A DNA stretch of 64,000 nt, taken from Ornithinimicrobium sediminis (lineage in GTDB: Bacteria > Actinomycetota > Actinomycetes > Actinomycetales > Dermatophilaceae). Both the position numbers and the translations under genes were made by a program. Location of the stretch: the NCBI RefSeq assembly GCF_021272345.1, contig NZ_JAJSDQ010000003.1:248001-312000 (forward strand), written 5' to 3'. The notes under the pieces were generated by a model. The model searched no databases, was not told where the DNA came from, and saw nothing but the letters and a program-made list of their open reading frames with translations. Shown in pieces: positions 18,901 to 27,692 of the stretch. Within the stretch, counting starts at the first letter, position 1, and each line of letters begins with the position of its first letter.

Positions 18901-19684
18901 TCGCCAGGGTCCACAGGGCCATGCGGGAGGCCGACCCGAGACCGACCCCCCGGAAGCCCCACCGGGGGCGCCACCGGAAGCCGCTGCGCCACACGACGGG
19001 CAGCAGCACAGCCGCCTGCACGACCACCCCGAGGGTGGCCGTGCCCCCCAGGAGCAGGATCATCGGGGAGGTCCACTCGCCCGGGTCCAGCACGTCGGTG
19101 CCCGGGTAGAGCACCGCGAAGACCGCGAGACCGGAGATGGCCACGATGTTGTTGGCGACCGGCGCCCACATGTACCACCCGAACTTCTCCTGGGCGTTGA
19201 GCACCTGCCCGAGCACCGAGTAGAGCCCGTAGAAGAAGACCTGGGGGAGGCAGAGGTAGGCGAAGGCCACCGCCAGCCCGAGCTGCTCGCCGGTCCAGGA
19301 CCACGCGTAGAGCTTGGTGACGGCATACGCCCCCGCGGTGACCACCACCGTCGTGGCCAGGAGCGCGGCCAGGGCCAGGGTGATCAGCCGGTCGGTGAAG
19401 GCCCGGCCCTTGTCCTCCTGGGCCAGGGCCCGGGTGATCTGCGGGACGAAGACGACGTTGAGGATGCCGCCCGCCAGCAGGATGTAGATCGTGTTGGGCA
19501 GGGTGTTGGCGGTGTCCCACGCGTCACCGGACAGGCCGGTGCCGACGATGCCCACCAGCAGCGCCGTGCGCACCAGGCCCATGACCCGTGACACGAGCGT
19601 GCCCGAGGCCATGAGCGCGCTCGAGCGCGCCAGGCGGGCCGAGCTGTGGCCGGTGGGACCCGGCTGGTCGGGGGCCTCGCTCAC
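15962..19684 (-). CDS. murJ: MurJ lipid II flippase fused to pseudokinase and discoidin-like domain
   Basis: The GTG at 19684 has AGGAGG upstream and overlaps the previous stop (GTGA). The 1240-residue product has three parts. Residues ~1-545 are the multi-helix MurJ/MviN core, starting ALMASGTLVSRVMGLVRTAL. After a Gly/Pro/Asp linker, residues ~640-880 resemble a Ser/Thr kinase fold (GTVLGGRYELEELLARRDD), but without a recognisable HRD catalytic loop or DFG motif, so it is a pseudokinase. An Ala/acidic linker and one membrane helix near residue 1020 lead to an extracytoplasmic beta-rich domain (WNSHTYLASNWGNLKSGVG) of discoidin type. M. tuberculosis Rv3910 has the same plan, and its pseudokinase is bound by FhaA. 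An internal ATG at 17770 with its own RBS could yield the second half separately. Confidence 0.9.
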   Translation of the reverse strand: MSEAPDQPGPTGHSSARLARSSALMASGTLVSRVMGLVRTALLVGIVGTGLSGDAWDTANTLPNTIYILLAGGILNVVFVPQITRALAQEDKGRAFTDRLITLALAALLATTVVVTAGAYAVTKLYAWSWTGEQLGLAVAFAYLCLPQVFFYGLYSVLGQVLNAQEKFGWYMWAPVANNIVAISGLAVFAVLYPGTDVLDPGEWTSPMILLLGGTATLGVVVQAAVLLPVVWRSGFRWRPRWGFRGVGLGSASRMALWTLAIIGVSQTGLLLSTNVLNWNAEANPGVPGKIVYSTAFLIFILPHSLVATSLLTAMFPQLSRAAMTDDRAALGEQYKHGLRLLGAAMVPVSVAVLLLAPQLSASLLVFTGQGATDDIAWVVRALTLGLVPYGMYLLSQRVFHAYQEGKPPFRLQTIITGIAVASLVVAVMLPPQVTAMAIGAGQSLGQAVAAVLGIWWVRRRLDGVPMADVRATYLRALAASLVPVLPVLGVIAVGERVFDGKLASLSVLVSGGVVFFVMYGVLAHLFGVRELAEVVDPLLRRVRRRRPGGGPPDGGPEGGGPQGGRGGGPDGDRPDGAAPDGDRADGSEALVTQADGERADGEPQRSGTATYRSAGRSGPTARLLLDGPTSTDLREEPMVHGIDTGTVLGGRYELEELLARRDDTLDYWSANDQTLDRLVAVTVLPATGDYEEMAHAVLDGARRTAGVDDPRLVRVLDVGLEQEVCWIVEEGLSEAESLASLVLEHPLPAEEARRIVGEAASGLESARRRGLHHLYLNPHAVLRTSEGSVKVSGVGVAAAIEQADDVSAAEASLIDTTDLLSLLYTGLTGRWPGEDIEGLRPARRLADGTLPAPSEVVAGVPGDLDTLCRMTFGAEYAPDRGPQTPGELARQLAPWPSELVPGAGGQEFGPDAPLEDSGAEAALAAGAGAGAAVTAAHAHDSRDEDEAAHEPGAGHPDAGDEDVQPRQQEEPHYYRTREEGPSDDVFAAGAGSTAAGDRALAGAEVDRPTERRQSGAVLALVAAILVVAVFLAYGVFQGFQPDADDTAAPGAGATSTATQTEDEDEEGEQAAGDEGDGDGDGEEETAAPEDEDDDAPLEPISLAGITSYDPEGDGDERNDIVDRAIDGDSTTSWNSHTYLASNWGNLKSGVGLLVDLGGSQEVREVDIDFPEGDYGVEVFVTDEASRDGATSIGTSDEASGEVTFTAEEPVEGEYVLIWFDRAWAGPGGEIVYVSEIVVK

Positions 19685-22128
19685 GGCGTGTCCTCCTGGG
19701 GGCGGTCGGTGGGGGTCTGCGTGGCCGGGTCGGCCGGCCGGCGCAGCGCCCGGGCGAGACCGAGCACCAGGATGACGCCGGCCACCCCGCCGAGCAGCCA
19801 GTAGATCCACTGGCCGGCGGGCTGCACGCGCACCTCCATCACCTGCTCGTCTCCCACGACGAGACCGGTGGGCGTGGACAGGTAGGCCCGGACCGGCACC
19901 TCCCCGGCCGCGACGGCGCGCGCTCGGAACTGCACGGTAGCGCGGCTGTCGGCACCGATGGTGATGGGCTCGGCCTCCTCCACGACCCTGATGCGGCCGT
20001 TGCCGGGCTCGATGTTGAGCCGCAGGTCCTCGACCGCGACGTCCAGGGTGTTCACCACGGTCAGCTGGATGAGCCCTTCCTCGGCCAGGAAGTTGACCGT
20101 CGTCGGGTTCACCTGCACCCCGGCGAGCACCTCGTCGACCTGGGTCTGCAGGTCGGTGAGCGGGGTGCGCCAGGCGGCCCGGTCGAGGCGCCAGCGGGTC
20201 GAGACCAGCCCGTCCAGCACCGGGCTCCAGCGCTCCACGGCGGTGTCGTCGGTCAGGATGGTCTCGATGTCGGACACGACGGTGCGCAGGTCGTCGATCT
20301 CCGTGAGCAGGGAGGCGTTGAGCGGGCTCGGCTGGGGCACGGGGTATGCCGTGGTGTCGCCGGACGCCCCGTCCACCAGCGCGGTGCCGGTCAGCTGCGC
20401 CCGGCCGGGGGCCTCGAGGGCGTCGCCGGCAGGGACGTGCTCCAGCCACGGGCTGCTCTCCAGAGCCTCGGTCACGGCCCTCAGGGTCCGGTGGTCGACC
20501 GTGGTGCCGCGAGGCGGCGAGACGACCAGGGTGCGCTCGGTGGCTGGGCTCTGCTGGTAGACGGCCAGCGTCTCGGCGACCAGACGCTGCACCGTCTCAC
20601 CGTCCCGCTCGGGTGGGGGTGCGCCCGCCAGGAGCCCGGACAGGGTCGTGTCCAGCCCGAGCAGGGTGAGCTCCTCGCCGCCGACGGAGACCCGCCCGGC
20701 TGCGGACCCCCCGCTGACGCTCAGGGCCGTGGACGGGACGAGCGTGGCCCCCAGCGAGGCGCGGTCCTGCGGCCACAGCGACCACAGCGCCTCCAGCATC
20801 GACGGCTGCACCCGGGTCCACGCCGGCCAGGCGACGTCGCTGCGGCCGGACTCCAGCAGGGGACGGGAGAGCAGCACGGAGTCGGGGAGCTGCCGGTTCA
20901 CGGCATCAGCCACCTGGCCCTCGTCGGTGCCCAGCTCGACGAACGCGGCCAGGTCGGGGTCGGCCACCGGCAGCCACCAGAGCTGCTCCTGCGGCAGGGC
21001 GGACAACGCCGTCTCCAGGTCGACCTGGGCCTGCTCCACCTCGGAGAGGTCGTCGGGGACGTCCACCCCGGGCAGCGTCGGCTCCTCCGGCACCACCTCG
21101 GTCGTCTCCTGCGGAGATGACGTGGTGGTGCTCCCGGTGAGGTCACCGGTCGGGGCCTGTGGCACGGCGGTCGCCGCTGCGGTGGGCTCGGGGGTGGTGG
21201 GCTCTGGGGTGGTGGGCTCCGTGGTGGTGGGCTCCGTGGTGGTGGCCGCCGGTGCGGTGGTGGGGGGCGAGGTGGTCTCGGGTGGCGTGGTGCCTGCGGT
21301 CCCGGTGCCGGTCGGCTCGACCTCCTCACCGTCACCGTCGCCGTCCTCTCCGTCCCCCTCGTCGGGCTCCGCCGGCGTCCGCTGCGGGACGACCGGTGCC
21401 AGCAGGGCAGGGTCGACCACGAAGGTCGCAGCGTGGCCCTCCAGACCCTCCAGCCAGGTCCGGGGCGTGGACCCGGGACCGATCGCCTCCAGCCAGGCGC
21501 TCGTGCGCTCCTCGTCGTCGGGGTCGCTCAGCGCCGGCTCCGGCGGCACCGTGAGCGGCACCACCCAGGACAGGTGCAGCGGGACCTCGGCCCGTCCCCC
21601 GGCATACCAGGGCAGGAAGCTGCGGACCCTGCCGCGCACCTGGTCCTGGTCGTCCAGCACCTCCACCGACAGCGGCAGGGTGCCGAAGTCGAAGGGTGCC
21701 TCCACGACGCCGGCGGCCACGGGGATGACGAACGTGGTGCTGGCTCCGGGCGCCAGCGGGATGTCGAAGGGGTCGCTGCCCAGCTCGCGGCCGGTGGAGA
21801 CCCCGCCGTCACCCGATGCCCACGCAGCGATCGCCGACCGCGTGTCGAGGGCGTCGTAGGAGGTGGCGGCGCGCACCCCGCCGAGAGCCACGGGCGCGGA
21901 CCCGGCGTTGCGGACCGTGCCGCGCAGAGTGAACGCAGCGCCCGGCTCGACGACCGACGGGCTGACCTCGTCGAGCACCAGGCTCACCGGCAGGGCCTCG
22001 GTCTGTGCTGCGCGGACCGTGCTCTCAGCCGCGCCGGTGCCCGCCGCGGGCACCACGAGGAGCAGCATGGCCAGGCAGGCGGTGAGGGCAACCCTGGCGT
22101 TCGGGAGGGTTGGGGGTCGGATGCGCAC
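19681..22128 (-). CDS. DUF6049-like secreted/membrane-anchored protein
   Basis: The start is taken as GTG at 22128, 16 bp after the nudix gene; upstream in-frame sequence overlaps that gene. The ~815-residue protein has a signal peptide (VALTACLAMLLLVVPAAGTGAAES), a long extracytoplasmic region with a Thr/Pro/Glu-rich spacer around residues 255-340, and one C-terminal helix (WIYWLLGGVAGVILVLGLA) followed by a short basic tail. It matches the large actinobacterial DUF6049 family in layout and position: mycobacteria have the same order nudix-Rv3909-Rv3910(murJ). The function is unknown. Overlap with murJ suggests it works with the flippase or its extracellular domain. Confidence 0.8.
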   Translation of the reverse strand: MRIRPPTLPNARVALTACLAMLLLVVPAAGTGAAESTVRAAQTEALPVSLVLDEVSPSVVEPGAAFTLRGTVRNAGSAPVALGGVRAATSYDALDTRSAIAAWASGDGGVSTGRELGSDPFDIPLAPGASTTFVIPVAAGVVEAPFDFGTLPLSVEVLDDQDQVRGRVRSFLPWYAGGRAEVPLHLSWVVPLTVPPEPALSDPDDEERTSAWLEAIGPGSTPRTWLEGLEGHAATFVVDPALLAPVVPQRTPAEPDEGDGEDGDGDGEEVEPTGTGTAGTTPPETTSPPTTAPAATTTEPTTTEPTTPEPTTPEPTAAATAVPQAPTGDLTGSTTTSSPQETTEVVPEEPTLPGVDVPDDLSEVEQAQVDLETALSALPQEQLWWLPVADPDLAAFVELGTDEGQVADAVNRQLPDSVLLSRPLLESGRSDVAWPAWTRVQPSMLEALWSLWPQDRASLGATLVPSTALSVSGGSAAGRVSVGGEELTLLGLDTTLSGLLAGAPPPERDGETVQRLVAETLAVYQQSPATERTLVVSPPRGTTVDHRTLRAVTEALESSPWLEHVPAGDALEAPGRAQLTGTALVDGASGDTTAYPVPQPSPLNASLLTEIDDLRTVVSDIETILTDDTAVERWSPVLDGLVSTRWRLDRAAWRTPLTDLQTQVDEVLAGVQVNPTTVNFLAEEGLIQLTVVNTLDVAVEDLRLNIEPGNGRIRVVEEAEPITIGADSRATVQFRARAVAAGEVPVRAYLSTPTGLVVGDEQVMEVRVQPAGQWIYWLLGGVAGVILVLGLARALRRPADPATQTPTDRPQEDTP

Positions 22129-22144
22129 TCGGCATACCGTGTCG

Positions 22145-22630
22145 TCAGAGGGGCCCGGCGAGTCGCTGCCAGGCGACCCGGGCGATCCGGCGTTCGTTGG
22201 GGAAGGTGAGCTGTGCGTGCACCTCGTCGAGCGGGAACCACGCGGCGTCGATGGCCTCCCGGTCGGGGTCGCCCTCGACCGTGAGATGCCCGCCGACCGC
22301 CTCCAGGAGGTAGTGGTAGACCATCTTGTGGATGCGGTGCTGCGAGGTGGAGAACCAGTACTCCACCGTGCCGAGCGTGACCAGGGCCCGGCCGCGGATG
22401 CCGGTCTCCTCGGCGACCTCACGCTCCGCCGTCTGCTGCAGCGTCTCACCGGCTTCCACGTGCCCCTTGGGCAGGCACCACTCGACCCTGCCGCTGCGGT
22501 TGCGGCGCGCGATGATCGCGATCCTGGCCCTCCCCTGGTGCACGTCGACCACGACGCCGCCTGCCGACGTCTCGTTGACCGCGGGCAGCCGCCGGGCAGG
22601 GCGGGTGGGGCGCGGCGTGGTGGTCATCAC
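22145..22630 (-). CDS. NUDIX hydrolase (MutT4-like)
   Basis: A 161-residue protein with a complete Nudix box, GHVEAGETLQQTAEREVAEETGI. The surrounding fold elements are SAGGVVVDVHQGRARIAII and CLPKGHVE. Nudix enzymes hydrolyse nucleoside diphosphates linked to another group; the substrate cannot be told here. It is the first gene of the nudix-DUF6049-murJ operon, matching mutT4-Rv3909-Rv3910 in mycobacteria. It is divergent from the CCA-adding enzyme gene. Confidence 0.9.
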   Translation of the reverse strand: MMTTTPRPTRPARRLPAVNETSAGGVVVDVHQGRARIAIIARRNRSGRVEWCLPKGHVEAGETLQQTAEREVAEETGIRGRALVTLGTVEYWFSTSQHRIHKMVYHYLLEAVGGHLTVEGDPDREAIDAAWFPLDEVHAQLTFPNERRIARVAWQRLAGPL

Positions 22631-22717
22631 CTCACTCTAACGAGCCGTGACGGCCTCGCAGGTGGGCCTCGCCGGACGGGCGGGGGTCCGGGGCCGGCCC
22701 GCGTAGTCTGGGACACC

Positions 22718-24184
22718 GTGCCCGAACCTGTCGTCGAACCCGAGCTCCTCGCCCGTGCGGTGCGCCACCTGGCGCCGACCCTTCCGCTGCTCACGCAGCT
22801 GGGCGAGCGGTTCGCGGCGGCCGGGCACGAGCTCGCCCTGGTCGGAGGTCCGGTCCGGGACGCCTTCCTCGGCCGGCTGTCGCCCGACCTCGACTTCACC
22901 ACCTCCGCACGCCCGGACGAGATCGAGCAGGTGCTCCGGGGCTGGGCCGAGCACACCTGGGACGTGGGCCGCGCCTACGGCACCATCGGCGCCCGCCGCG
23001 ACGCGACGACCGTGGAGGTCACGACCTACCGCGCCGACGCCTACGACGCCGCCTCGCGCAAGCCCGTGGTCGCCTTCGGCGACAACCTGGCCGACGACCT
23101 GGTGCGCCGCGACTTCACCGTCAACGCCATGGCCCTGCGGCTGCCCCAGGCCGAGTTCGTCGACCCGCACGACGGCCTGACCGACCTGGCCAAGCAGCTG
23201 CTGCGCACACCGCACACACCGGAGGTGTCCTTCTCCGACGACCCGCTGCGGATGATGCGGGCGGCCCGGTTCGTCAGCCAGCTCGGGATGGGGGTGGCGC
23301 CCGAGGTCGCCGAGGCGATGAGCGAGATGGCCGGCCGGCTGAGGATCGTCTCCGCGGAGCGGGTGCGCGACGAGCTGAGCAAGCTGCTCCTGGGTGCGCA
23401 GCCGCGGGCCGGGCTCGAGGTGCTCGTGGACTCGGGGATGGCCGACATCGTGCTGCCCGAGCTGCCAGCCCTGCAGCTGGAGGTCGACGAGCACCACCGT
23501 CACAAGGACGTCTACGAGCACAGCCTCATGGTGCTCGAGCAGGCCATCGACCTGGAGGACCCGCCCGGCGCCGAGGGGCAGGACGTGGTGGTGGGGCCGG
23601 ACCTGGTGCTCCGGCTGGCGGCGCTCCTGCACGACATCGGCAAGCCGGCGACCAGGCGTTTCGAGCCGGGCGGCGGGGTGAGCTTCCACCACCACGAGGT
23701 GGTGGGCGCCAAGCTCACCCGCGCCCGTCTGCGGGCCCTGCGCTACGACAAGGAGACGGTGCGCGACGTCAGCCGGCTGGTCGAGCTGCACCTGCGCTTC
23801 CACGGCTACGGCACGGGAGAGTGGACCGACTCGGCGGTGCGCCGCTACATCACCGACGCCGGCCCGCTGCTGGGGCGCCTGCACAAGCTGACCCGCTCCG
23901 ACTCGACCACGCGCAACCGGCGCAAGGCCGCCCGGCTCGCGGCCACCTACGACGAGCTGGAGCAGCGCATCGGCCGCCTGCGCGAGCAGGAGGAGCTGGC
24001 GGCCGTCCGCCCCGAGCTCGACGGTCACGAGATCGGCCAGCTGCTCGGCATCGCGCCGGGTCCGGTCCTGGGCCGGGCCTACAAGCACCTGCTCGCCGTG
24101 CGGCTCGACCAGGGGCCGATCGGGCAGGACGCCGCCGAGGCGGAGCTGCGCCGCTGGTGGGCGCAGCAGCCCGAGTCCGGCTGA
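22718..24184 (+). CDS. pcnA: CCA tRNA nucleotidyltransferase
   Basis: A 488-residue class II polymerase-beta-type enzyme. The catalytic head has LVGGPVRDAFLGR and SPDLDFTT (the two Asp that bind Mg2+), then RRDFTVNAMALRL and DDPLRMMRAARF. A C-terminal HD phosphohydrolase domain has LAALLHDIGKPATR and FHHHEVVGAK. It adds or repairs the CCA end of tRNAs. The GTG at 22718 is only 8 nt after a TAGTCT -10-like element (22704-22709), so the mRNA may be leaderless. The gene is divergent from the nudix gene. Confidence 0.94.
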   Translation: MPEPVVEPELLARAVRHLAPTLPLLTQLGERFAAAGHELALVGGPVRDAFLGRLSPDLDFTTSARPDEIEQVLRGWAEHTWDVGRAYGTIGARRDATTVEVTTYRADAYDAASRKPVVAFGDNLADDLVRRDFTVNAMALRLPQAEFVDPHDGLTDLAKQLLRTPHTPEVSFSDDPLRMMRAARFVSQLGMGVAPEVAEAMSEMAGRLRIVSAERVRDELSKLLLGAQPRAGLEVLVDSGMADIVLPELPALQLEVDEHHRHKDVYEHSLMVLEQAIDLEDPPGAEGQDVVVGPDLVLRLAALLHDIGKPATRRFEPGGGVSFHHHEVVGAKLTRARLRALRYDKETVRDVSRLVELHLRFHGYGTGEWTDSAVRRYITDAGPLLGRLHKLTRSDSTTRNRRKAARLAATYDELEQRIGRLREQEELAAVRPELDGHEIGQLLGIAPGPVLGRAYKHLLAVRLDQGPIGQDAAEAELRRWWAQQPESG

Positions 24185-24210
24185 CGTCTGTCCCCGGGTC
24201 GGCCTACGAT
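24181..24210 (+). promoter_or_regulatory. Leaderless promoter of the GlgC-like gene
   Basis: CTGACG (24181-24186) and TACGAT (24205-24210) are 18 bp apart. The ATG begins 6 nt after the -10, where transcription should begin. No Shine-Dalgarno is present. Confidence 0.5.
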
Positions 24211-24216
24211 GCGCAG

Positions 24217-25461
24217 ATGAGCGCTGGGAGTGCCGGCCGGCCACGGGTGCTGGCGATCGTGCAGGCAGGGGGCAAGGGCTCCCGGATGGACGTGCTGACG
24301 CGTGAGCGGGTCAAGCCGGCGCTGCCCTTCGGCGGCCAGCACCGCCTGGTGGACATCACCCTGTCCAACCTCGCGCACAGCGGCATCAGTGATGTCTGGG
24401 TGTCGGTGCAGTACCAGGCCGGATCCCTGGACCAGCACCTCGCGGGTGGCCGGCCGTGGGACCTCGACCGCACCCGCGGCGGGATGCGGCGCATGGTGCC
24501 CGAGGAGAGCGCCGGGGCCGCCGACCAGAGCGGCTTCTCGCACGGCAACGCCGACGACCTCTACCGGCTGCGGGACCAGATCGCCGTGCAGGCCCCCGAT
24601 GTCGTGGTCGTGAGCAGCGCCGACCACGTCTTCCGCCTCGACCTGCGCGACGTTGTCGACGCGCACCTGGCCGCCGGGGCGGAGTGCACCCTGGTGACCA
24701 GCGAGGTCTCCCGACAGGAGGCTGCCAACAACGTGGTGGTGGTGCTCGGGCAGGACGGTGCGGTGACCCGGGTGGTCGACAAGCCGGACGACCCACCGAC
24801 GACCACCGTGGCGATCGAGGTCTTCGCCTACGACGCACCGGTGCTGCTCGCCCAGCTCGAGGCGCTGCGCCGGCGCACGGTCCACCAGGCCGACGACGAC
24901 GACACCGGGCTCGGGGACGTCGCCGACGTGCTGCTGCCGGCCCTGGTCCGGAGGGGCCGGGTGCGCACGTTCCCGCTGGCCGGCTACTGGCGCGACGTCG
25001 GTCGCCCCGAGGCCTACCTGCAGGCACACCGGGACCTGCTGCGCGGCAGCCTCGACGTGTTCGACGACCCGGCGTGGCCGGTCCTCGGGCAGCTGCCCAC
25101 CGGCGCCCCCGCCCGGGTGGCCGGCGACGGGACGGTCGTCGACGGCCTGCTGAGCACGGGCTGCGTGGTGCGCGGCACGGTCGAGCGCAGCGTCCTGGGC
25201 CCCGGTGTGGCGGTGCACCCGGGCGCCCGGGTCGTGGACAGCGTGCTCATGGGCGGGGTGGTCGTGGAGACCGGTGCCACCGTCGCCACCGCAGTGGTGG
25301 ACGAGCAGGTGCGCATCGGTCGCGGCGCCACGGTCGGGGTAACACCGGCAGCCACCCGGCTCCGCGCGGAGGACGTCACGATGGTCGGCCGCGACAGTGT
25401 GGTCCGGGGCGGCACCACGGTGCCTGCCGGCGGGCGGATGGAGCCCGGCAGCACGACCTGA
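24217..25461 (+). CDS. Glucose-1-phosphate adenylyltransferase-like sugar nucleotidyltransferase
   Basis: A 414-residue protein. The N-terminal nucleotidyltransferase has QAGGKGSRMDVLTRERVKPALPFG, a GlgC-like variant of the GGxGTRL loop with the conserved Lys. RLVDITLSNLAHSGI and SSADHVFRLD follow. The C-terminal ~110 residues form a hexapeptide left-handed beta-helix. In GlgC this makes ADP-glucose for glycogen or maltosyl-phosphate; the exact substrate here is inferred. The ATG at 24217 follows TACGAT (24205-24210) by 6 nt with a CTGACG -35 18 bp earlier, which suggests a leaderless transcript. Confidence 0.85.
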   Translation: MSAGSAGRPRVLAIVQAGGKGSRMDVLTRERVKPALPFGGQHRLVDITLSNLAHSGISDVWVSVQYQAGSLDQHLAGGRPWDLDRTRGGMRRMVPEESAGAADQSGFSHGNADDLYRLRDQIAVQAPDVVVVSSADHVFRLDLRDVVDAHLAAGAECTLVTSEVSRQEAANNVVVVLGQDGAVTRVVDKPDDPPTTTVAIEVFAYDAPVLLAQLEALRRRTVHQADDDDTGLGDVADVLLPALVRRGRVRTFPLAGYWRDVGRPEAYLQAHRDLLRGSLDVFDDPAWPVLGQLPTGAPARVAGDGTVVDGLLSTGCVVRGTVERSVLGPGVAVHPGARVVDSVLMGGVVVETGATVATAVVDEQVRIGRGATVGVTPAATRLRAEDVTMVGRDSVVRGGTTVPAGGRMEPGSTT

Positions 25462-25514
25462 GCCGGCGTCCCACCCGCACGGCATGGCCGGAGGGGAGAG
25501 GGCAGACTGGATGC

Positions 25515-26492
25515 ATGCGCGCCGTCGTCGTCACCGAGCACGGAGGGCCGGAGGTCCTCACCGTCGTGGAGCGGGAGGTCCCCACCCCCGGCACCGGGGA
25601 GGTGCTGGTCGAGGTCACCGCAGCCGGGGTCAACTTCATCGACATCTACCAGCGGTCCGGGGTCTACCCCATGGACCTGCCGTATGTCGTGGGCTCGGAG
25701 GGAGCCGGCACCGTCACCGCCGTGGGCGCGGAGGTCACCGAGGTGCGGGTCGGCGACCGGGTCGCCTGGGCCATGGTCGCCGGCGCCGGTGCCGCCGAGC
25801 AGGTGGTCCTGCCGGCGGCGCGGGTGGTGCCGGTGCCCGCAGGCCTCGACCCGTCGCTCGCTGCAGCGGTGATGCTCCAGGGCATGACGGCGCACTACCT
25901 GGCCGGGTCGACCTTCCCGGCCCGGGCGGGCCAGACGGCACTCGTGCACGCCGCTGCGGGGGGCGTGGGCCTGCTGCTGTGCCAGATGCTGTCGGCCAAG
26001 GGTGTGCGGGTGATCGGCACGACCTCGACCCCGGAGAAGGCCCGGCTGGCACGCGACGCCGGGGCTGCCGAGGTCGTGCTCTACCGCGACCAGGACGTGG
26101 TCACCGAGGTGCGCAGGCTCACCGGTGGGGCGGGTGTGCACGTGGTCTACGACGGTGTCGGCAAGGACACCTTCGACGCCGGCCTCGACGTGCTGCGTCC
26201 CCGCGGCATGATGGTGCTCTTCGGCGGGTCCAGCGGCCAGGTGCCGCCCCTGGACCCGCAGGTGCTCAACGCCAAGGGCTCGCTCTACCTCACCCGGCCG
26301 TCCCTGGCCCACTACGTCGCCGACCGTGCGGAGCTGACCTGGCGGGCCGGCGACGTGCTCGGCGCGGTCGCCTCCGGGGACCTCGACGTGCGGGTCGGCG
26401 GCACCTACCCGCTGGCGGCGCTGGGCCGGGCGCACGAGGACCTGGCGGCCGGCCGCACGACCGGCAAGCTGCTGGTCACCCCGCGCGACTGA
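25515..26492 (+). CDS. Zinc-independent quinone oxidoreductase / medium-chain reductase
   Basis: A 325-residue medium-chain dehydrogenase/reductase beginning MRAVVVTEHGGPEVLTVVE. The quinone-oxidoreductase signature is present (VNFIDIYQRSGVYP), as is the nucleotide-binding AAAGGVGLLLCQMLSAKG. The structural-zinc cysteines of alcohol dehydrogenases are absent, as in Qor/zeta-crystallin. It probably uses NADPH to reduce quinones; the physiological substrate is unknown. The ATG at 25515 has no Shine-Dalgarno and follows CAGACT by 6 nt. The next gene is convergent, 24 bp away. Confidence 0.9.
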   Translation: MRAVVVTEHGGPEVLTVVEREVPTPGTGEVLVEVTAAGVNFIDIYQRSGVYPMDLPYVVGSEGAGTVTAVGAEVTEVRVGDRVAWAMVAGAGAAEQVVLPAARVVPVPAGLDPSLAAAVMLQGMTAHYLAGSTFPARAGQTALVHAAAGGVGLLLCQMLSAKGVRVIGTTSTPEKARLARDAGAAEVVLYRDQDVVTEVRRLTGGAGVHVVYDGVGKDTFDAGLDVLRPRGMMVLFGGSSGQVPPLDPQVLNAKGSLYLTRPSLAHYVADRAELTWRAGDVLGAVASGDLDVRVGGTYPLAALGRAHEDLAAGRTTGKLLVTPRD

Positions 26493-26516
26493 GGCCGGCA
26501 CTCCGGCCGGGACGGG

Positions 26517-27692
26517 TCAGCCCTGCTGTGGCAGGGTCAGCCGTCCCTGTGCCTCCGCGGTCCTGCGTTTGTCCTCGGACCAGGTGGTGACCGCCGTCCA
26601 GGCGACGGCGGCGAGGGGCACCGACAGCAGGGCGCCGATGATGCCGGCGAGGATGGTGCCCGCCGTCAGGGCCACCAGGATGGCCAGCGGGTGCAGGGAC
26701 AGCGCCTTGCCCAGCACCACCGGCGCCAGGATGTCCCCCTCCAGCTGGTTGACGGCGATGACGATGCCGACGACGACCAGCGCCACGACCGGCCCGTTGG
26801 CCACGAGGGCCACCAGAGCGGCGAGGATGCCGGCCACGGTGGCTCCCACCAGCGGGATGAACGCGCCGAGGAACACGATGAGCGCCAGCGGGAAGGCGAG
26901 CGGCACGCCGAGCAGCGCGAGCGCGACACCGATGATGACGGAGTCCACCAGGGCCACGATGGCTGTGCCGCGCAGGTAGCCGCCCAGCACCTCCACGGAG
27001 CGGCCGCCGACGAGCTCCATCCGGCGCCGCCGGTGCCCCGTGGCCGGCTGCAGGAAGAACGTCCAGATCCGCTTGCCGTCCTTGAGCAGGAAGAACAGCA
27101 GCACCACGCCGAGGAACATCCCGGCGACGACCTCCGCGGCAGCCGTCGCCCCCGCCAGCGCTCCGCTGCGCACCTGCTCCCCCTGCGCGAGCTCGATGAC
27201 GGCGTCACGCGCCTGGTCCAGCTGCTCGTCACTGATCGGCAGGGGGCCGGAGGTGAGGAAGCTCTGCAGCTCGGCGAACCCCTGCTCCGCCTGGTCGCGC
27301 AGCTCGTCCCACTCGTTGCGGATGCCGCGCACCACGACCCAGCCGACCGCGACGAGGGCGGCCAGGCCGGTGAGCAGGGCCGTCCACACCGCCAGCAGGC
27401 GGGGCAGGCCCCACCGTGCCAGCAGCTCGACGAGCGGGACCACCGCTGCGGCGAGCACGGTGGCGACGAGGATCGGCACCACGACGAGCCGCAGCTGGAC
27501 GAGGGCGTAGACGACCACGACGCCCAGCGTCAGCAGCAGCAGCAGCTGTGCGCTGCGGATCGCCACCCGACCGAGGCCGTCGGCCCACGGCGACGCGGGC
27601 GGAGAGGCCAGGGTGGGCGGCTCCTGGGCGGCGACCCGGGGCTCGGCGGCACGTGCTGGGGCTGGGGGACGTCGACGGCGGGTACGCAGCAT
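26517..27692 (-). CDS. AI-2E family (PerM-like) transporter
   Basis: A 391-residue membrane protein with about eight hydrophobic helices. A Pro/Ala-rich cytoplasmic N-terminus of ~45 residues comes first. A long extracytoplasmic segment (~115-175) precedes the second helix cluster. The family signature includes GKRIWTFFLQP, EVLGGYLRGTAIVALVDS, GAFIPLVGATVAG and NQLEGDILAPVVLGKALSLHPL. Family members export small molecules or ions; the substrate is unknown. It is convergent with the quinone oxidoreductase gene. Confidence 0.9.
   Translation of the reverse strand: MLRTRRRRPPAPARAAEPRVAAQEPPTLASPPASPWADGLGRVAIRSAQLLLLLTLGVVVVYALVQLRLVVVPILVATVLAAAVVPLVELLARWGLPRLLAVWTALLTGLAALVAVGWVVVRGIRNEWDELRDQAEQGFAELQSFLTSGPLPISDEQLDQARDAVIELAQGEQVRSGALAGATAAAEVVAGMFLGVVLLFFLLKDGKRIWTFFLQPATGHRRRRMELVGGRSVEVLGGYLRGTAIVALVDSVIIGVALALLGVPLAFPLALIVFLGAFIPLVGATVAGILAALVALVANGPVVALVVVGIVIAVNQLEGDILAPVVLGKALSLHPLAILVALTAGTILAGIIGALLSVPLAAVAWTAVTTWSEDKRRTAEAQGRLTLPQQG

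Noticed and set aside
19685-20449. Upstream 255 codons of the frame containing murJ
   Set aside because: They overlap the DUF6049 gene and are Arg/Ala/Gly-rich noise; the GTG at 19684 has a perfect AGGAGG.
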